The notes beneath the pieces were generated by a model that was not told the DNA's origin, did no database searches, and saw only the letters and a program-made list of their open reading frames with translations. 64,000 bases of DNA. It comes from Bordetella genomosp. 8. Its GTDB lineage: Bacteria > Pseudomonadota > Gammaproteobacteria > Burkholderiales > Burkholderiaceae_B. The position numbers were made by a program, and so were the translations under genes. Position 1 is the first letter of the stretch. Each line of letters opens with the position of its first letter. The stretch spans positions 4,340,001 to 4,404,000 of the forward strand of contig NZ_CP021108.1 in the NCBI RefSeq assembly GCF_002119685.1, in the 5' to 3' direction. This document shows positions 44,120-54,141 of this stretch, in pieces.

Positions 44120-45619
44120 ATGACCGACAAGCCATTCGATACGTCCGCGCCATCGACCACCACCACGGGCGCGCCCGCGGTCAGCGATCGCAATTCATTG
44201 ACCGTGGGCCCGGACGGCCCCATCTTGCTGCATGACGTGCACTTTCTCGAACAGATGGCGCACTTCAACCGCGAAAAAACGATAGAACGCCAACCCCACG
44301 CCAAGGGATCGGGCGCCTTCGGTGTGTTCGAAACTACCGAGGATGTCTCCCGGTACACCAAGGCCGCCCTGTTCCAGCGCGGCGCCAAGACGGAAATGCT
44401 GGCGCGCTTCTCCACGGTGGCCGGCGAACAAGGCAGCCCAGACACCTGGCGCGACGTGCGCGGGTTTTCGCTGAAGTTCTACACGACTGAAGGCAACTAC
44501 GACCTGGTCGGCAACAACACGCCGGTTTTCTTCGTGCGCGACCCGATGAAGTTCCCGCATTTCATCCGCAGCCAGAAGCGCCTGCCGGACCGCGGGCTGC
44601 GCGATAACAACATGCAGTGGGATTTCTGGACCAACAACCCGGAAAGCGCGCACCAGGTCACCTATCTGATGGGTCCGCGCGGCCTGCCCCGCACCTGGCG
44701 GCAGATGAACGGCTACGGCTCGCATACCTATATGTGGGTCAATGCGCAGGGCGAGCGTTTCTGGGTGAAGTACCACTTCCATACCCGACAGGGCATGGCT
44801 TTCTTCAGCAATGCCGAAGCCGCCACCATGGCCGGCTCCGATGCGGATTTCCATCGGCGCGACCTGTTCGAAGCCATCGAACGCGGGGACTGTCCGTCCT
44901 GGGAGCTTTCGGTGCAGATCATGCCCTATGCCGACGCCAAAAACTACCGCATCAACCCCTTCGACCTGACCAAGGTGTGGCCGCACAAGGATTACCCGCT
45001 GATCAAGGTCGGCACGATGACCTTGAACCGCAATCCGGTGAACTTCTTCGCCGAAATCGAGCAGGCGGCATTCTCGCCGGGCAACACGGTGCCGGGTATC
45101 GGGCTGTCGCCGGACAAGATGCTGCTGGGCCGCGCCTTCGCCTACAACGACGCGCATCGCAACCGCATCGGCGCCAACTTCCACCAGTTGCCTGTGAACC
45201 AGCCCAAGGTGCCGGTCAACACCTACATGATCGATGGCCCCATGACCTACCACCATACGGGCGCGGCGCCGGTATATGTCCCCAACAGCGGCGATCGCCC
45301 CTGGGCGGATGAAACCGGCAAGGTCGACAACGGCTGGGAAGCGGACGGCGCAATGGTGCGCAGCGCCTATACCTTGCATGCCGAAGACGACGACTTCAGC
45401 CAGGCCGGCACCATGGTGCGCGAGGTATTCAGCGACGCCGATCGCACGGCGCTGGTCGATACGGTGTCGGGCAGCCTGTTGGGCGGTGTGCGCGAACCCG
45501 TCCTGAGCCGCGCGTTCGACTACTGGAAAAAAATCGACGCGGATGTCGGCGCGCGCATCGAGGAAAAGGTGCGCAAGGGTCAGGCGCCCAAGCCCGCGGA
45601 AGGCCAGGGCCAGGGCTGA
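44120..45619 (+). CDS. katA: Heme catalase (monofunctional, small-subunit clade 3)
   Basis: A 499-residue tetrameric catalase. The distal His lies in [13 protein letters not shown], the distal Asn in the [17 protein letters not shown] region and the heme-ligand Tyr in [31 protein letters not shown] and [14 protein letters not shown] are typical. No C-terminal flavodoxin-like domain is present, placing it in the small-subunit group. GGGAGAG lies before the ATG at 44120. The 119 bases upstream hold no clear OxyR site by eye. It complements the manganese catalase in the same island. Confidence 0.95.
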   Translation: MTDKPFDTSAPSTTTTGAPAVSDRNSLTVGPDGPILLHDVHFLEQMAHFNREKTIERQPHAKGSGAFGVFETTEDVSRYTKAALFQRGAKTEMLARFSTVAGEQGSPDTWRDVRGFSLKFYTTEGNYDLVGNNTPVFFVRDPMKFPHFIRSQKRLPDRGLRDNNMQWDFWTNNPESAHQVTYLMGPRGLPRTWRQMNGYGSHTYMWVNAQGERFWVKYHFHTRQGMAFFSNAEAATMAGSDADFHRRDLFEAIERGDCPSWELSVQIMPYADAKNYRINPFDLTKVWPHKDYPLIKVGTMTLNRNPVNFFAEIEQAAFSPGNTVPGIGLSPDKMLLGRAFAYNDAHRNRIGANFHQLPVNQPKVPVNTYMIDGPMTYHHTGAAPVYVPNSGDRPWADETGKVDNGWEADGAMVRSAYTLHAEDDDFSQAGTMVREVFSDADRTALVDTVSGSLLGGVREPVLSRAFDYWKKIDADVGARIEEKVRKGQAPKPAEGQGQG

Positions 45620-45670
45620 GCGCGACGGACGCACGGCACGTCGTCAGGGGCGCGTGAGGCGCACTGCGGC

Positions 45671-45700
45671 GGGTTGGGGCCGCCATCGCCGCCCCAACCC
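45671..45700. terminator. Bidirectional stem-loop between katA and fetB
   Basis: GGGTTGGGGC (45671-45680) and GCCCCAACCC (45691-45700) form a 10-bp perfect stem around a ten-base loop, between convergent genes. No T-run on either strand. Confidence 0.5.
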
Positions 45701-45725
45701 ACCGCGGCGTCTGCCGATACCCGCC

Positions 45726-46523
45726 CTACCTGTCGCGCAAGCGATCCAGCCGCAGCCTGTCGCGACCGTCCGTCAGGCGTTTCATCGCAAGATATCCCGC
45801 GCCCATCGCCGCCAGCGCGCTGGCCCCGCACAGCAGGAACATCAGCAGGATCTGGTATTTGGCCGCTTCGACGGGGTCCATGCCCGCCAGTATCTGCCCC
45901 GTCATGATCCCCGGCAAGGTGATGATTCCCGCCGCAGACATCTGGTTGATCGTCGGCACTATCCCACGGCGCACGGCCTCGCGGAGCAAGCCGGCAAAGG
46001 CCTGGCGCGCCGTCGCGCCCAGCGCCAATCTTGCCTCGATACCCGCGCGCTCGCGCCGCACGCCGGAGAGCACGGTATCCAGGCTCAGGCTCGCGGCGTT
46101 CAACACACTGCCCAGGACAATACCGACGAGCGCGATGGAATAGCGCGGGTCGTACCAGGGCGCGGGGCGCAGCGCCGTGTGCAGGATGAACATCGCCGTC
46201 ACCAGCGTGGCGGTGATCACCGTGATCGCGGCCACGATGCCATTGCCGTGGCGAACGATGCGCTCGCGCGGACGCGCGGCAACTTCACGCGCGGCCAGTG
46301 CCATCATCACCAGCAGCACCAGGATGGTCGCCGCAGCCGAGGCATGCGCGAAGACCAGCCGCAGGATGTGGCCCACCAGCAGCAGCTGCACGACCGTCCG
46401 CGCCGCGGCCCACAACACCTGTCCATGCAAGGCCAGGCGCAGCCCCAGCGAGATCAGCGCGGCCAACGCCACCAGGCTTGCCGCCAAGGCCAGGTCGGCG
46501 GTCGTCAGATAGATCACATTCAT
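45726..46523 (-). CDS. fetB: ABC exporter permease FetB (YbbM, iron homeostasis)
   Basis: A 265-residue membrane permease with about seven helices: GQVLWAAARTVVQLLLVGHIL, YSIALVGIVLGSVLNAASL, the coupling part LALGATARQAFAGLLREAVRRGI and INQMSAAGIITLPGIMTGQILAG are typical of the UPF0014 family. FetAB exports iron and raises peroxide resistance in E. coli. It shares four bases with the ATPase gene upstream, and its neighbour is heme catalase, in line with that role. Confidence 0.9.
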   Translation of the reverse strand: MNVIYLTTADLALAASLVALAALISLGLRLALHGQVLWAAARTVVQLLLVGHILRLVFAHASAAATILVLLVMMALAAREVAARPRERIVRHGNGIVAAITVITATLVTAMFILHTALRPAPWYDPRYSIALVGIVLGSVLNAASLSLDTVLSGVRRERAGIEARLALGATARQAFAGLLREAVRRGIVPTINQMSAAGIITLPGIMTGQILAGMDPVEAAKYQILLMFLLCGASALAAMGAGYLAMKRLTDGRDRLRLDRLRDR

Positions 46524-47119
46524 GCGCGCCGCTCCAGGCGGCCTTGCTCCATGCGCCAGGAATGGGTCGCCATACGCTCCGCCTGCTCCGCGCTATGCGT
46601 GACCAGCAGCACGGCACGGCCATCCTGCAGGCAGCGCCGCATTTCCTGCTCGACCTGCATCGTCGACTGCGCGTCCAGCGATGCCGTGGGCTCGTCCAGC
46701 AGCAACACCGACGGCCGCAGCAGCAAGGCCCGTATCAGCCCCAAGCGCTGGCGTTCTCCGGTGGACAGCTCATGCACCATGGCGTCCAGCTTGCCGGCGG
46801 CCAGGCCCAGCCGGCTCATTGCCGCGGTCGCGGCCTCCCGGTCGGGAAAGTGCTCGGCGACACGCTCATGCCACCAGCCGGCCTCGGCCTGGCAGTACAC
46901 GACCTCTCGCCGCCACTGCGGACCTGACATCCGCGAGCGGGGCACGCCGCGCAGGGAGGCCTCGCCGTCGCCAGGGTCCAGATCGGCGATCAGCCGCAGC
47001 AGCACGGATTTTCCCGAGCCGGACGGCCCCAGGATGGCGTGGCATTCGCCGGGCTGGCATTTCAGGCTGACGGGCGACAGGCGTGCCGAAGAAAGGCGAT
47101 CCAGGGTGAGCAAGGACAT
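46520..47119 (-). CDS. fetA: ABC exporter ATPase FetA (YbbL)
   Basis: A 199-residue ATPase. Walker A is GPSGSGKS (about residues 33-40), the signature LSTGERQRLGL, Walker B VLLLDEPTASLD, and the switch histidine in VTHSAEQAERM. Its short size fits FetA. The long open frame upstream is rejected: MSLLTLDRL at 47119 is the family start, with a weak GGGGAT ribosome site. It pairs with FetB through an ATGA overlap and is divergent from murJ. Confidence 0.9.
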   Translation of the reverse strand: MSLLTLDRLSSARLSPVSLKCQPGECHAILGPSGSGKSVLLRLIADLDPGDGEASLRGVPRSRMSGPQWRREVVYCQAEAGWWHERVAEHFPDREAATAAMSRLGLAAGKLDAMVHELSTGERQRLGLIRALLLRPSVLLLDEPTASLDAQSTMQVEQEMRRCLQDGRAVLLVTHSAEQAERMATHSWRMEQGRLERRA

Positions 47120-47305
47120 GGATGGATGATCCCCATGCTGGCAATGTGGGCGATATGGGCGGCGATGATGGCACCGCCGGTGTCGGGTGACGGCGGCCAT
47201 TGTCGCCGGAGCGGGCTGTCTTCTCCAGGCCCTTCCCGTTGCCGCGTGGCCCACCACGCGATGTGCCCCGTCTTGCTAGAATCAGCGCCTTTCCCGGGCG
47301 CATTC

Positions 47306-48886
47306 ATGGCGAAGGACAATAGCGCGCGGCACGCCATCATGGTGGCGGCCGGCATCCTCTGCAGCCGCCTGATGGGCCTGGTCCGTCAGCGGGTGTTCTC
47401 CCATTACTTCGGCCTGTCGGACATCGCCGACGCCTTCAGTTCGGCGCTGCGCGTGCCGAACTTCCTGCAGAACCTCTTCGGCGAAGGCGTGCTCTCCGCG
47501 TCCTTCATCCCGGTGTACGCGCGCCTGCTTGCCCAGGGCCGGCAGGAAGAAGCCGACCGGGTGGCCGGCGCCGTCGCCGCCGTGCTGTCGCTGGTGATCT
47601 CCCTGATCGTATTGGTCGGCATCCTGGCCACGCCGTGGCTCATCTGGGCGGTCGCGCCGGGGTACACGGGAGAAAAGCGCGAGTTCACCATCCTGCTGGT
47701 GCGCATCCTGTTTCCCGGCCTGGGGCTGCTGGTGGGCTCGGCATGGTGCCTGGGCATCCTGAACAGCCATCGCAGGTTTTTCCTGTCCTATGCGGCGCCC
47801 GTGATCTGGAATCTTTCCATGATCGCGACCATGGTGATCTTCCGGAACTCGAGCCTGCCCGACCTGGCGGTATGGCTGGCATGGGGCACGACGTTCGGCT
47901 GCCTGCTGCAGTTCATCATCCAGTTGCCGCCGGTGCTGCGGCTGACGGGCAGGCTGCCTCTGCGGCCGGATGGCGCCAACGCCAACGTGCGCGAGGTGTT
48001 TCGCAATTTCGGCTCGGTGGCCATCAGCCGGGGCGTCGTGCAGATCAGCTCCTACGTCGACCAGGCCATCGCGACGCTGCTGGGTCCCGGCGCCATGGCC
48101 GCGATGACCACGGCCGCTTCCATCAACATGCTGCCCGTCAGCCTGTTCGGCATGGCGATATCGGCATCCGAATTGCCCGCGATGGCGCGCTCGCTGGGCG
48201 ACGATGGCGCGACGGACGCCAGGGAAGCCCTGCGCTCCCGCCTGGATCGCGGTATGCGCCGCATTGCATTCTTCGTGGTGCCCTCCGCGATGGCCTTCTT
48301 CGTATTGGGCGATGTCATCACGGCGGCGCTGTACCAGTCCGGCCGCTTCACGCATGACGATGCCGTGTTCGTGTGGGCCATCATCGCCGGCTCGGGCGTG
48401 GGGCTGCTCGCGTCCACGCTGGGCCGCCTGTATTCGTCCACCTACTACGCCTTGCTGGACCCGCGCACGCCGCTGCGATACGCCCTGGTCCGCCTGCTGC
48501 TGACCACCGTGCTGGGCCTCGCCTGCGCCCTGGTGTTGCCAGCGCGACTGGGCATCGCGCCCCAATGGGGCACCGTCGGCCTGACCGCATCGGCCGGCGT
48601 CGCGGCCTGGGTGGAGCTGTTCCTGCTACGCCGCACCTTGAATGCGCGGATAGGCGTCACGGGATTGCCACGCGCGCTGCTATTGCAGCTATGGACCGCC
48701 GCCGGCCTGTCGGCCGCCGCCGCCTACGCGCTGAAGATCACGCTGGCGTGGCAACAGCCGGTGCTGTTGGGCATCGTCGTGCTGGGCCTTTATGGCGTCC
48801 TTTATTTCGCGATGACCTACGTGGCGCGGGTCGACGAATGCCGCAGTTTCATGCAGGCGCTGGGTCGACGCCTGAAGCGGCGCTAG
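47306..48886 (+). CDS. murJ: Lipid II flippase MurJ (MviN)
   Basis: A 526-residue protein with 14 helices that moves lipid II across the inner membrane for peptidoglycan synthesis. Marks are SRLMGLVRQRVFSHYFG, DAFSSALRVPNFLQNLFGEG (essential Arg), SFIPVYARLL, WCLGILNSHRRFFLSYAAPVIWN and SYVDQAIATLL. It is normally essential. The ATG at 47306 is the family start; TAGAAT at 47277-47282 may be its -10. The 186 bases between fetA and murJ hold no gene. Confidence 0.95.
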   Translation: MAKDNSARHAIMVAAGILCSRLMGLVRQRVFSHYFGLSDIADAFSSALRVPNFLQNLFGEGVLSASFIPVYARLLAQGRQEEADRVAGAVAAVLSLVISLIVLVGILATPWLIWAVAPGYTGEKREFTILLVRILFPGLGLLVGSAWCLGILNSHRRFFLSYAAPVIWNLSMIATMVIFRNSSLPDLAVWLAWGTTFGCLLQFIIQLPPVLRLTGRLPLRPDGANANVREVFRNFGSVAISRGVVQISSYVDQAIATLLGPGAMAAMTTAASINMLPVSLFGMAISASELPAMARSLGDDGATDAREALRSRLDRGMRRIAFFVVPSAMAFFVLGDVITAALYQSGRFTHDDAVFVWAIIAGSGVGLLASTLGRLYSSTYYALLDPRTPLRYALVRLLLTTVLGLACALVLPARLGIAPQWGTVGLTASAGVAAWVELFLLRRTLNARIGVTGLPRALLLQLWTAAGLSAAAAYALKITLAWQQPVLLGIVVLGLYGVLYFAMTYVARVDECRSFMQALGRRLKRR

Positions 48887-48911
48887 GCTAGGGCCTTCGA
48901 TGGCCGTTCGC

Positions 48912-49898
48912 CTATTCCAGCTTGATATTGGCCTCAACCACGACCGTATGCCACTTGTCGATCTCGGCCAGCAGCGCGCGGCTGAAGTCGGCCGGCGAAC
49001 TTCCCACCGTCTCGATGCCGTCCTCCGCCAGCCGCGCCTTCAGGGCGGGATCCGCCAGCACCTTGGCGATCGCTTCCTGCAAGGTGCGGATGACCGGTTC
49101 CGGCGTGCCGCGCGGTGCCAGCACGCCGTGCCACGCTGAAGCCTCATACCCCGGCACGCCCGCCTCGGCGACCGTCGGGACATCGGGCAGCAGCGGCGAG
49201 CGCTTCGCCCCCGTGACGGCCAGCGCCTTCACGTTCTTCGCCTGCGCCTGCTTGGACGCGGACGCCGCGTCGCCGAACGTCATATCGACGGTGCCGCCGA
49301 CCACGTCCAGCAAGGCCGGACCGGCGCCCTTGTACGGGACCGGGTTGATGGAGATCCCCGCCTGCCGCATGAACAGCTCGATCGCCAGGTGCGATGAACT
49401 CCCCTGCCCCGCTGTCGACACGGTCAGCGTCCCGGGCTGGCGTTTCGCCAGGGCGATCAGTTCCTTCAAGTCGTTCACCGGCAATTGCTTCTTGACGGCC
49501 ACGACGTAGGGGTAACGGGTGAGCTGCGTGATCGGCGCGAAGTCCTTGCGCGCATCGTATGGAAGCTTGCTGTACACCGACGGATTGATGGCGTTGGGAC
49601 CGCTCTGTCCCAGCAGCAGGGTATAGCCATCGGGCTCCGCCTTGGCGACCGCGTCCGTGCCGATGATCCCGCCTGCACCGCCGCGATTGTCGATGATGAA
49701 GGCCTGGCCCAGTTGCTCGCCCACTCCCTTGAAGACCAGCCTCGCGACGATGTCGGCGCCACCGCCCGCCGCGAACGGCACGATCACGCGCACCGCGCGA
49801 TCCGGATACGCGGCGTCGGCGCGTACGCCGGACAGGCTTGCGCAGGCGAACGAAAACAGCGCCAGGGCCAGCGCCCCGCGTCGACGTAGCTGGGTCAT
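48912..49898 (-). CDS. Bug-family (TctC) tripartite tricarboxylate receptor
   Basis: A 328-residue periplasmic binding protein. Signal peptide of about 29 residues (LALALFSFACASLSGVRADA), then the Bug sequence AYPDRAVRVIVPFAAGGGADIVAR, cited by its key part VIVPFAAGGGADI, IDNRGGAGGIIGTDAVAK, GYTLLLGQSGPNAINP, PVPYKGAGPALLDVVGG and PTVAEAGVPGYEA. No TctAB genes adjoin. It lies 69 bases downstream of the indolepyruvate oxidoreductase gene on the same strand; ligand might be an aromatic or amino-acid-derived acid. Confidence 0.93.
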   Translation of the reverse strand: MTQLRRRGALALALFSFACASLSGVRADAAYPDRAVRVIVPFAAGGGADIVARLVFKGVGEQLGQAFIIDNRGGAGGIIGTDAVAKAEPDGYTLLLGQSGPNAINPSVYSKLPYDARKDFAPITQLTRYPYVVAVKKQLPVNDLKELIALAKRQPGTLTVSTAGQGSSSHLAIELFMRQAGISINPVPYKGAGPALLDVVGGTVDMTFGDAASASKQAQAKNVKALAVTGAKRSPLLPDVPTVAEAGVPGYEASAWHGVLAPRGTPEPVIRTLQEAIAKVLADPALKARLAEDGIETVGSSPADFSRALLAEIDKWHTVVVEANIKLE

Positions 49899-49967
49899 TG
49901 CTTGTCTCCACCCCGCGGGATGCCGCGCCAGGGCGACTCGCGCAGCTGGCCCCGCAATCGATTTGTT

Positions 49968-52900
49968 TTATATGGCAGAGGAGACTGTAGGCGCTTTCGT
50001 CGGTGGCGTCTCTGTAAACGTATTCCAGAACGTTGAGTTAATTTCAACGTTATGCGCCGCCAGCGCATCGCGATAGCGCGCCACGCTGGCCCGCTTGATG
50101 TGGCCATAGCCACGAATCTTTTCCGGCAAGGCGGCGATCTTGACGGCACGATCCAGGTTGTCCGGACTCAAGGTGGCCAGCAAGGATTCGACGACCTCGC
50201 GATACTGACGGATCAGCTCGCGTTCCATCCTGCGCTCGCGGGTATGGCCGAAGGGGTCCACCCACGTTCCCCGCAGTCCCTTCATGCGTGCCAACACCTT
50301 CATCGCCGACAGCGTCCACGGGCCCAGCGTCATCTTGCGTGGCGATCCGGTCGTGGGATCCTTGCGTGCGAATATCGGCGGCGCCATGTGGAAACGCAAT
50401 CGGTAGTCCCTGCCCGGCACGCCTTCGAACTGGCCTTCCAGCTGCCGGGTGAAGTCGCCGTTGGTGTACAGGCGCGCGACTTCGTATTCGTCCTTGTAGG
50501 CCATCAGCTTGAACAGGTTGCGGGCGACGGCCAGCGCCAGGCGCGGCGACGTTCGCGTGCCCGCGCGTTCGGCCAACTCGCGTTCGCGCGCCGCGACCCG
50601 GTCCACGAACGCGCGATACGTGGCGGCATAGCGGGCATCCTGATAAGAGGCCAGTTCCGAGGCGCGCCGCGTCACCGCGGCATCCAGGGTTTCCGGCAGG
50701 TTCAGTTGGACCACCGACTCGCGCGGGCGCAGCACGTCCCCCAAGGCCCGCGGCTGGTGCGCGGCCAGGCGGCCGGCGTCGAACGCCGCGCGATTTGAAG
50801 CCACTGCCACGCCGTTCAGCTCGATCGCGCGCAACAGCGCCGGGTGCGTCAGGGGCACGTCGCCGCGCTGCCATGCGTAGCCCAGCATGAACACGTTCGC
50901 CAGGATGCTGTCGCCGAACAGGGCCAGGGCCGCCGCGCGCGCGTCGATGGCGGCGGTCCTGTCCTCGCCCGCCGCGTGCCGCACCTTGGCGAGCAAAGCC
51001 TCGGGCCGCATGGCCGCATCCGGATTCCGCGTGAACTCGGACACGGGCGCGACATAGGTGTTGACCGTCACCCGCGTGGCGCCCCGGCGCAGTGCGCCCA
51101 GGGCGTCGGCCGACGTGGACGCCACGAGATCGCAGAGGATGGCCGCGTCCGCCTGCTGCCAGTCCAGGCGCACGGGGCCGGCCGCCATGTGACGCGGCGC
51201 CAGGCGGATATGGCTGATTACGGTGCCGCCTTTTTGCGCCAGGCCGGTCAGGTCCAGCACCGACGCGGACAGGCCTTGCAAATGGGCGGCCATGGCGACC
51301 AGCGCGCCGATGGTGATGACGCCCGTGCCGCCCACGCCCGCGACGAGCAGGCGATACGGCGCTTCCACGGCCGCGATGGCAGGCATGGGCAAGGCGGCGA
51401 TCGACGCCTGCAAAGCCTCCCGGTCGCGCGTGGACGCCCCGCTCGCGCGCGGCTTGGCGTCCATGACGGAAACGAAGCTGGGGCAGAACCCGTCCGCGCA
51501 GGAATAGTCCTTGTTGCAGCTCGACTGGTCGATCGCGCGCTTGCGGCCGTATGGCGTTTCCAGGGGCACCACGGACAGGCAGTTTGACGTCGAACCGCAA
51601 TCGCCGCAGCCCTCGCAGACCGCGCTGTTGATCACCATCCGCCGCGGCGGATCCGGAAATTCGTTTTTCTTGCGGCGACGGCGCTTTTCGGCGGCGCAGG
51701 TCTGGTCGTGGATCAGCACCGTCACGCCTTTCATTTCACGCAGTTCGCGTTGCAGGGTGTCCAGTTCGCGGCGGTGGTGCACGCTGGCGCCCGCGACGTC
51801 CACCCCTTGGTACTTCTCGGGCTCGTCGGTAGTGATGACGATGCGCTCGACACCTTCGCCCCGCAATTGCCGGCAGATCCGCGGCACCGAGAGTGGCCCG
51901 TCCACGGGTTGTCCGCCCGTCATCGCCACAGCGTCGTTGAACAGGATCTTGTAGGTCATGGTGGCCTGGGCCGCCACCGCCTGGCGGATGGCCAGATACC
52001 CCGAATGGAAATACGTGCCCTCGCCCATGTTCTGGAAAACGTGCGGCGTGTCGATGTAGCGCGACAGGCCGATCCAGTCCGCGCCTTCGCCGCCCATCTG
52101 TGTCAGGCCCGCGGTATCGCGGTCCATCCACGCCGCCATGTAATGGCAGCCGACCCCCGACAGGGCCTGGCTGCCTCCCGGGACCTTGGTGGACGTGTTG
52201 TGCGGACAGCCGGAGCAGAAGTAAGGACGGCGACGCATGCCGTCGGCTTCGTTGGACAAGGCATCCGGACAGGCGAACGCCGCGGCGTCGATCTTCACCA
52301 GCCGATGCGCCGCGCGGGCCAGCCAGGCCGCCAGCTGACCTGCCAGCAGGGACGGACGCAACTGGCCGGCGGAAGGAATCAAGGGTTCGCCATCCAGGCC
52401 GGTCCTGCCGGCCACGGTGGGGCGCTCGGCCTGGTTGAACAACAGATCCTTGATCTGCGTCTCGACCACGGTGTTCTTCTCCTCGACCACCAGGATGTGG
52501 CCGAGGCCACGCGCGAATTCCTGGAAACGGCCGGCGTCCAGCGGCCAGGCCAGGCCGGGCTTGTAGACGCGCACGGGCGCATCGGGCGCCTGGACGTCGA
52601 TGCCGAGCCGCGCGAGCGCTTCCATCGTATCCAGATGAGCCTTGCCGACGGTGACGATCCCCACCGTCGCATGGGGCGCCGCGCAGACCAGCTTGTCGAT
52701 GGAGTGCCGCGCGACGAACGCGCGCACGGCCTTCATGCGCGTATTCATGCGCTTTTCCACAGCCAGCGAAAGGAAATCGCGCGCCGTGTATTCCAGTTCT
52801 TCCGCCGGCAATTCCGGATCTTCGGGCATGGAATAGGACGGCGTGGGCGCGGGCAGGAAGGACTGCCCGCTTTCCACTGTCTCCGACACGGCCTTGAACG

Positions 52901-53519
52901 CCACCCAGGTGCCGGCGTGGCGGGAAAGCGCCCAACCATACAGGCCGAAGGTTTCGTATTCATCCACCGACGCCGGATGCACGATGGGCATCTGCCAGGC
53001 GATCAGCGAGGCCTCGCTGGAGTGCGGAATCGACGAGGACGCGGCGGTGTGATCGTCGCCCACCACCACCAGCACGCCGCCGTGGCGCGACGCACCGGCG
53101 GCGGTGCCATGGTGCAGCGCATCGCCGGCGCGATCCACGCCCGGGCCTTTGCCGTACCACAGGGAGAAGACGCCATCCACCTTGCGATCGGCGCGCACGC
53201 CGGCCTGCTGCGTACCCATGATGACCGTGGCGGCCATGTCCTCGTTGATCGCGGGCAGGAAGCTGATCTGGTTGGCGTCCAGGATTTTCCTGGCTTTCCA
53301 CATGGCCATATCCACGCCACCCAAAGGCGATCCGCGATATCCCGACGCAAACCCGGCCGTATTCAGTCCCCGCTCGCGGTCCAGCCGGCGCTGCGTCAGC
53401 AGCATGCGCAAGAGCGCCTGCGTCCCGGTCAGGAAGACGCGTCCCTCCGTGCGGGTGTAGTTGTCTTCCAAGCGGTAGTCCAGGTCCAGCCCCAGTTCCG
53501 CGATCGGTGTACCGTCCAT
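49968..53519 (-). CDS. Fused indolepyruvate ferredoxin oxidoreductase (IorA-IorB type)
   Basis: An 1183-residue enzyme decarboxylating aryl- or branched-chain 2-oxo acids to acyl-CoA while reducing ferredoxin. N-terminal pyrimidine-binding and transketolase-like parts (about 1-430), TPP part (about 430-600, with FCSGCPHNTST and GGEGADWIG), a Cys cluster near residues 633-650 (VCEGCGDCGSTSNC and later CNKDYSCADGFCP), the gamma domain (GVGGTGVITIGALVAMAAH) and a C-terminal DUF6537-like part. Single-chain fusion is the betaproteobacterial form. AGGAGGAG precedes the ATG at 53519. The divergent AsnC/Lrp gene probably regulates it. It fits use of aromatic amino acids. Confidence 0.93.
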   Translation of the reverse strand: MDGTPIAELGLDLDYRLEDNYTRTEGRVFLTGTQALLRMLLTQRRLDRERGLNTAGFASGYRGSPLGGVDMAMWKARKILDANQISFLPAINEDMAATVIMGTQQAGVRADRKVDGVFSLWYGKGPGVDRAGDALHHGTAAGASRHGGVLVVVGDDHTAASSSIPHSSEASLIAWQMPIVHPASVDEYETFGLYGWALSRHAGTWVAFKAVSETVESGQSFLPAPTPSYSMPEDPELPAEELEYTARDFLSLAVEKRMNTRMKAVRAFVARHSIDKLVCAAPHATVGIVTVGKAHLDTMEALARLGIDVQAPDAPVRVYKPGLAWPLDAGRFQEFARGLGHILVVEEKNTVVETQIKDLLFNQAERPTVAGRTGLDGEPLIPSAGQLRPSLLAGQLAAWLARAAHRLVKIDAAAFACPDALSNEADGMRRRPYFCSGCPHNTSTKVPGGSQALSGVGCHYMAAWMDRDTAGLTQMGGEGADWIGLSRYIDTPHVFQNMGEGTYFHSGYLAIRQAVAAQATMTYKILFNDAVAMTGGQPVDGPLSVPRICRQLRGEGVERIVITTDEPEKYQGVDVAGASVHHRRELDTLQRELREMKGVTVLIHDQTCAAEKRRRRKKNEFPDPPRRMVINSAVCEGCGDCGSTSNCLSVVPLETPYGRKRAIDQSSCNKDYSCADGFCPSFVSVMDAKPRASGASTRDREALQASIAALPMPAIAAVEAPYRLLVAGVGGTGVITIGALVAMAAHLQGLSASVLDLTGLAQKGGTVISHIRLAPRHMAAGPVRLDWQQADAAILCDLVASTSADALGALRRGATRVTVNTYVAPVSEFTRNPDAAMRPEALLAKVRHAAGEDRTAAIDARAAALALFGDSILANVFMLGYAWQRGDVPLTHPALLRAIELNGVAVASNRAAFDAGRLAAHQPRALGDVLRPRESVVQLNLPETLDAAVTRRASELASYQDARYAATYRAFVDRVAARERELAERAGTRTSPRLALAVARNLFKLMAYKDEYEVARLYTNGDFTRQLEGQFEGVPGRDYRLRFHMAPPIFARKDPTTGSPRKMTLGPWTLSAMKVLARMKGLRGTWVDPFGHTRERRMERELIRQYREVVESLLATLSPDNLDRAVKIAALPEKIRGYGHIKRASVARYRDALAAHNVEINSTFWNTFTETPPTKAPTVSSAI

Positions 53520-53591
53520 GATTGCTCCTCCTCGCAACATGATAGGAGCGATGGACAGCGGGTTTATTGCGTTATTGGATCGTGCTTTCCC

Positions 53592-53614
53592 TATAATGCG
53601 AAATGAACGTTTCG
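53592..53614 (+). promoter_or_regulatory. Promoter -10 and dyad operator of the asnC-type gene
   Basis: A perfect TATAAT lies at 53592-53597 (weak TTGCGT at 53567-53572 as -35). Directly after it CGAAA (53599-53603) and TTTCG (53610-53614) form a dyad with six bases between, at the expected start site. Lrp/AsnC proteins often repress their own gene from such a position. Confidence 0.55.
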
Positions 53615-53640
53615 TTTTAGCCGGAATAATCGGAAAAACC

Positions 53641-54093
53641 ATGGACAAGACCGATGTCGCGATCCTGAAGGCCCTACAGGAAGACGGACGGGCGTCGGCC
53701 CAGCAGCTGTCGGACCGGGTCGGCTTGTCGGCCGCGCCGGTGTGGCGGCGCGTCAAGGCGCTGGAATCGGATGGCACGATCGTGGGATACGCCGCGCAGG
53801 TCGATCGCACCAAGGTCGGCCTGCACGGCTGCATGTTCGCCCAGATCAGCCTGGAGCGGCATTCCTCGGACACCGTGGAAAACTTCGAACGCACGGTACG
53901 CAGCGCACCGGAAATCCTCGAGTGCTATGCCGTCACCGGCGATTCGGATTATCTGCTCAAGATACTGGTCGAAAGCCCGGAAGACTACGACCGCTTCCTG
54001 CACCGTTTCCTGTTCAATCTGCCAGGCATCCGGCAGACGCGAACCATCGTGGCCCTGCGCGAAATCAAGCACGAGCAGCGGCTGCCTCTCTAG
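53641..54093 (+). CDS. Lrp/AsnC-family regulator
   Basis: A 150-residue regulator: helix-turn-helix at about 4-50 (MDKTDVAILKALQEDGRAS, LSDRVGLSAAPVWRRVKAL) and the RAM ligand domain from about 65 (TKVGLHGCMFAQISLERH, VTGDSDYLLKILVES). It binds amino acids, here probably aromatic ones, as octamers. The ATG at 53641 is the family start; the frame upstream crosses the promoter. It is divergent from the indolepyruvate oxidoreductase. Confidence 0.92.
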   Translation: MDKTDVAILKALQEDGRASAQQLSDRVGLSAAPVWRRVKALESDGTIVGYAAQVDRTKVGLHGCMFAQISLERHSSDTVENFERTVRSAPEILECYAVTGDSDYLLKILVESPEDYDRFLHRFLFNLPGIRQTRTIVALREIKHEQRLPL

Positions 54094-54141
54094 CGTCCGC
54101 CTTGTGGCATAACGATAGACTGGAGCACGCGAGCCAGGGCC

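Noticed and set aside
51708..53606. A 632-codon open frame on the plus strand opposite the indolepyruvate oxidoreductase
   Set aside because: Composition is typical of antisense frames and the minus strand encodes a full-length conserved enzyme.
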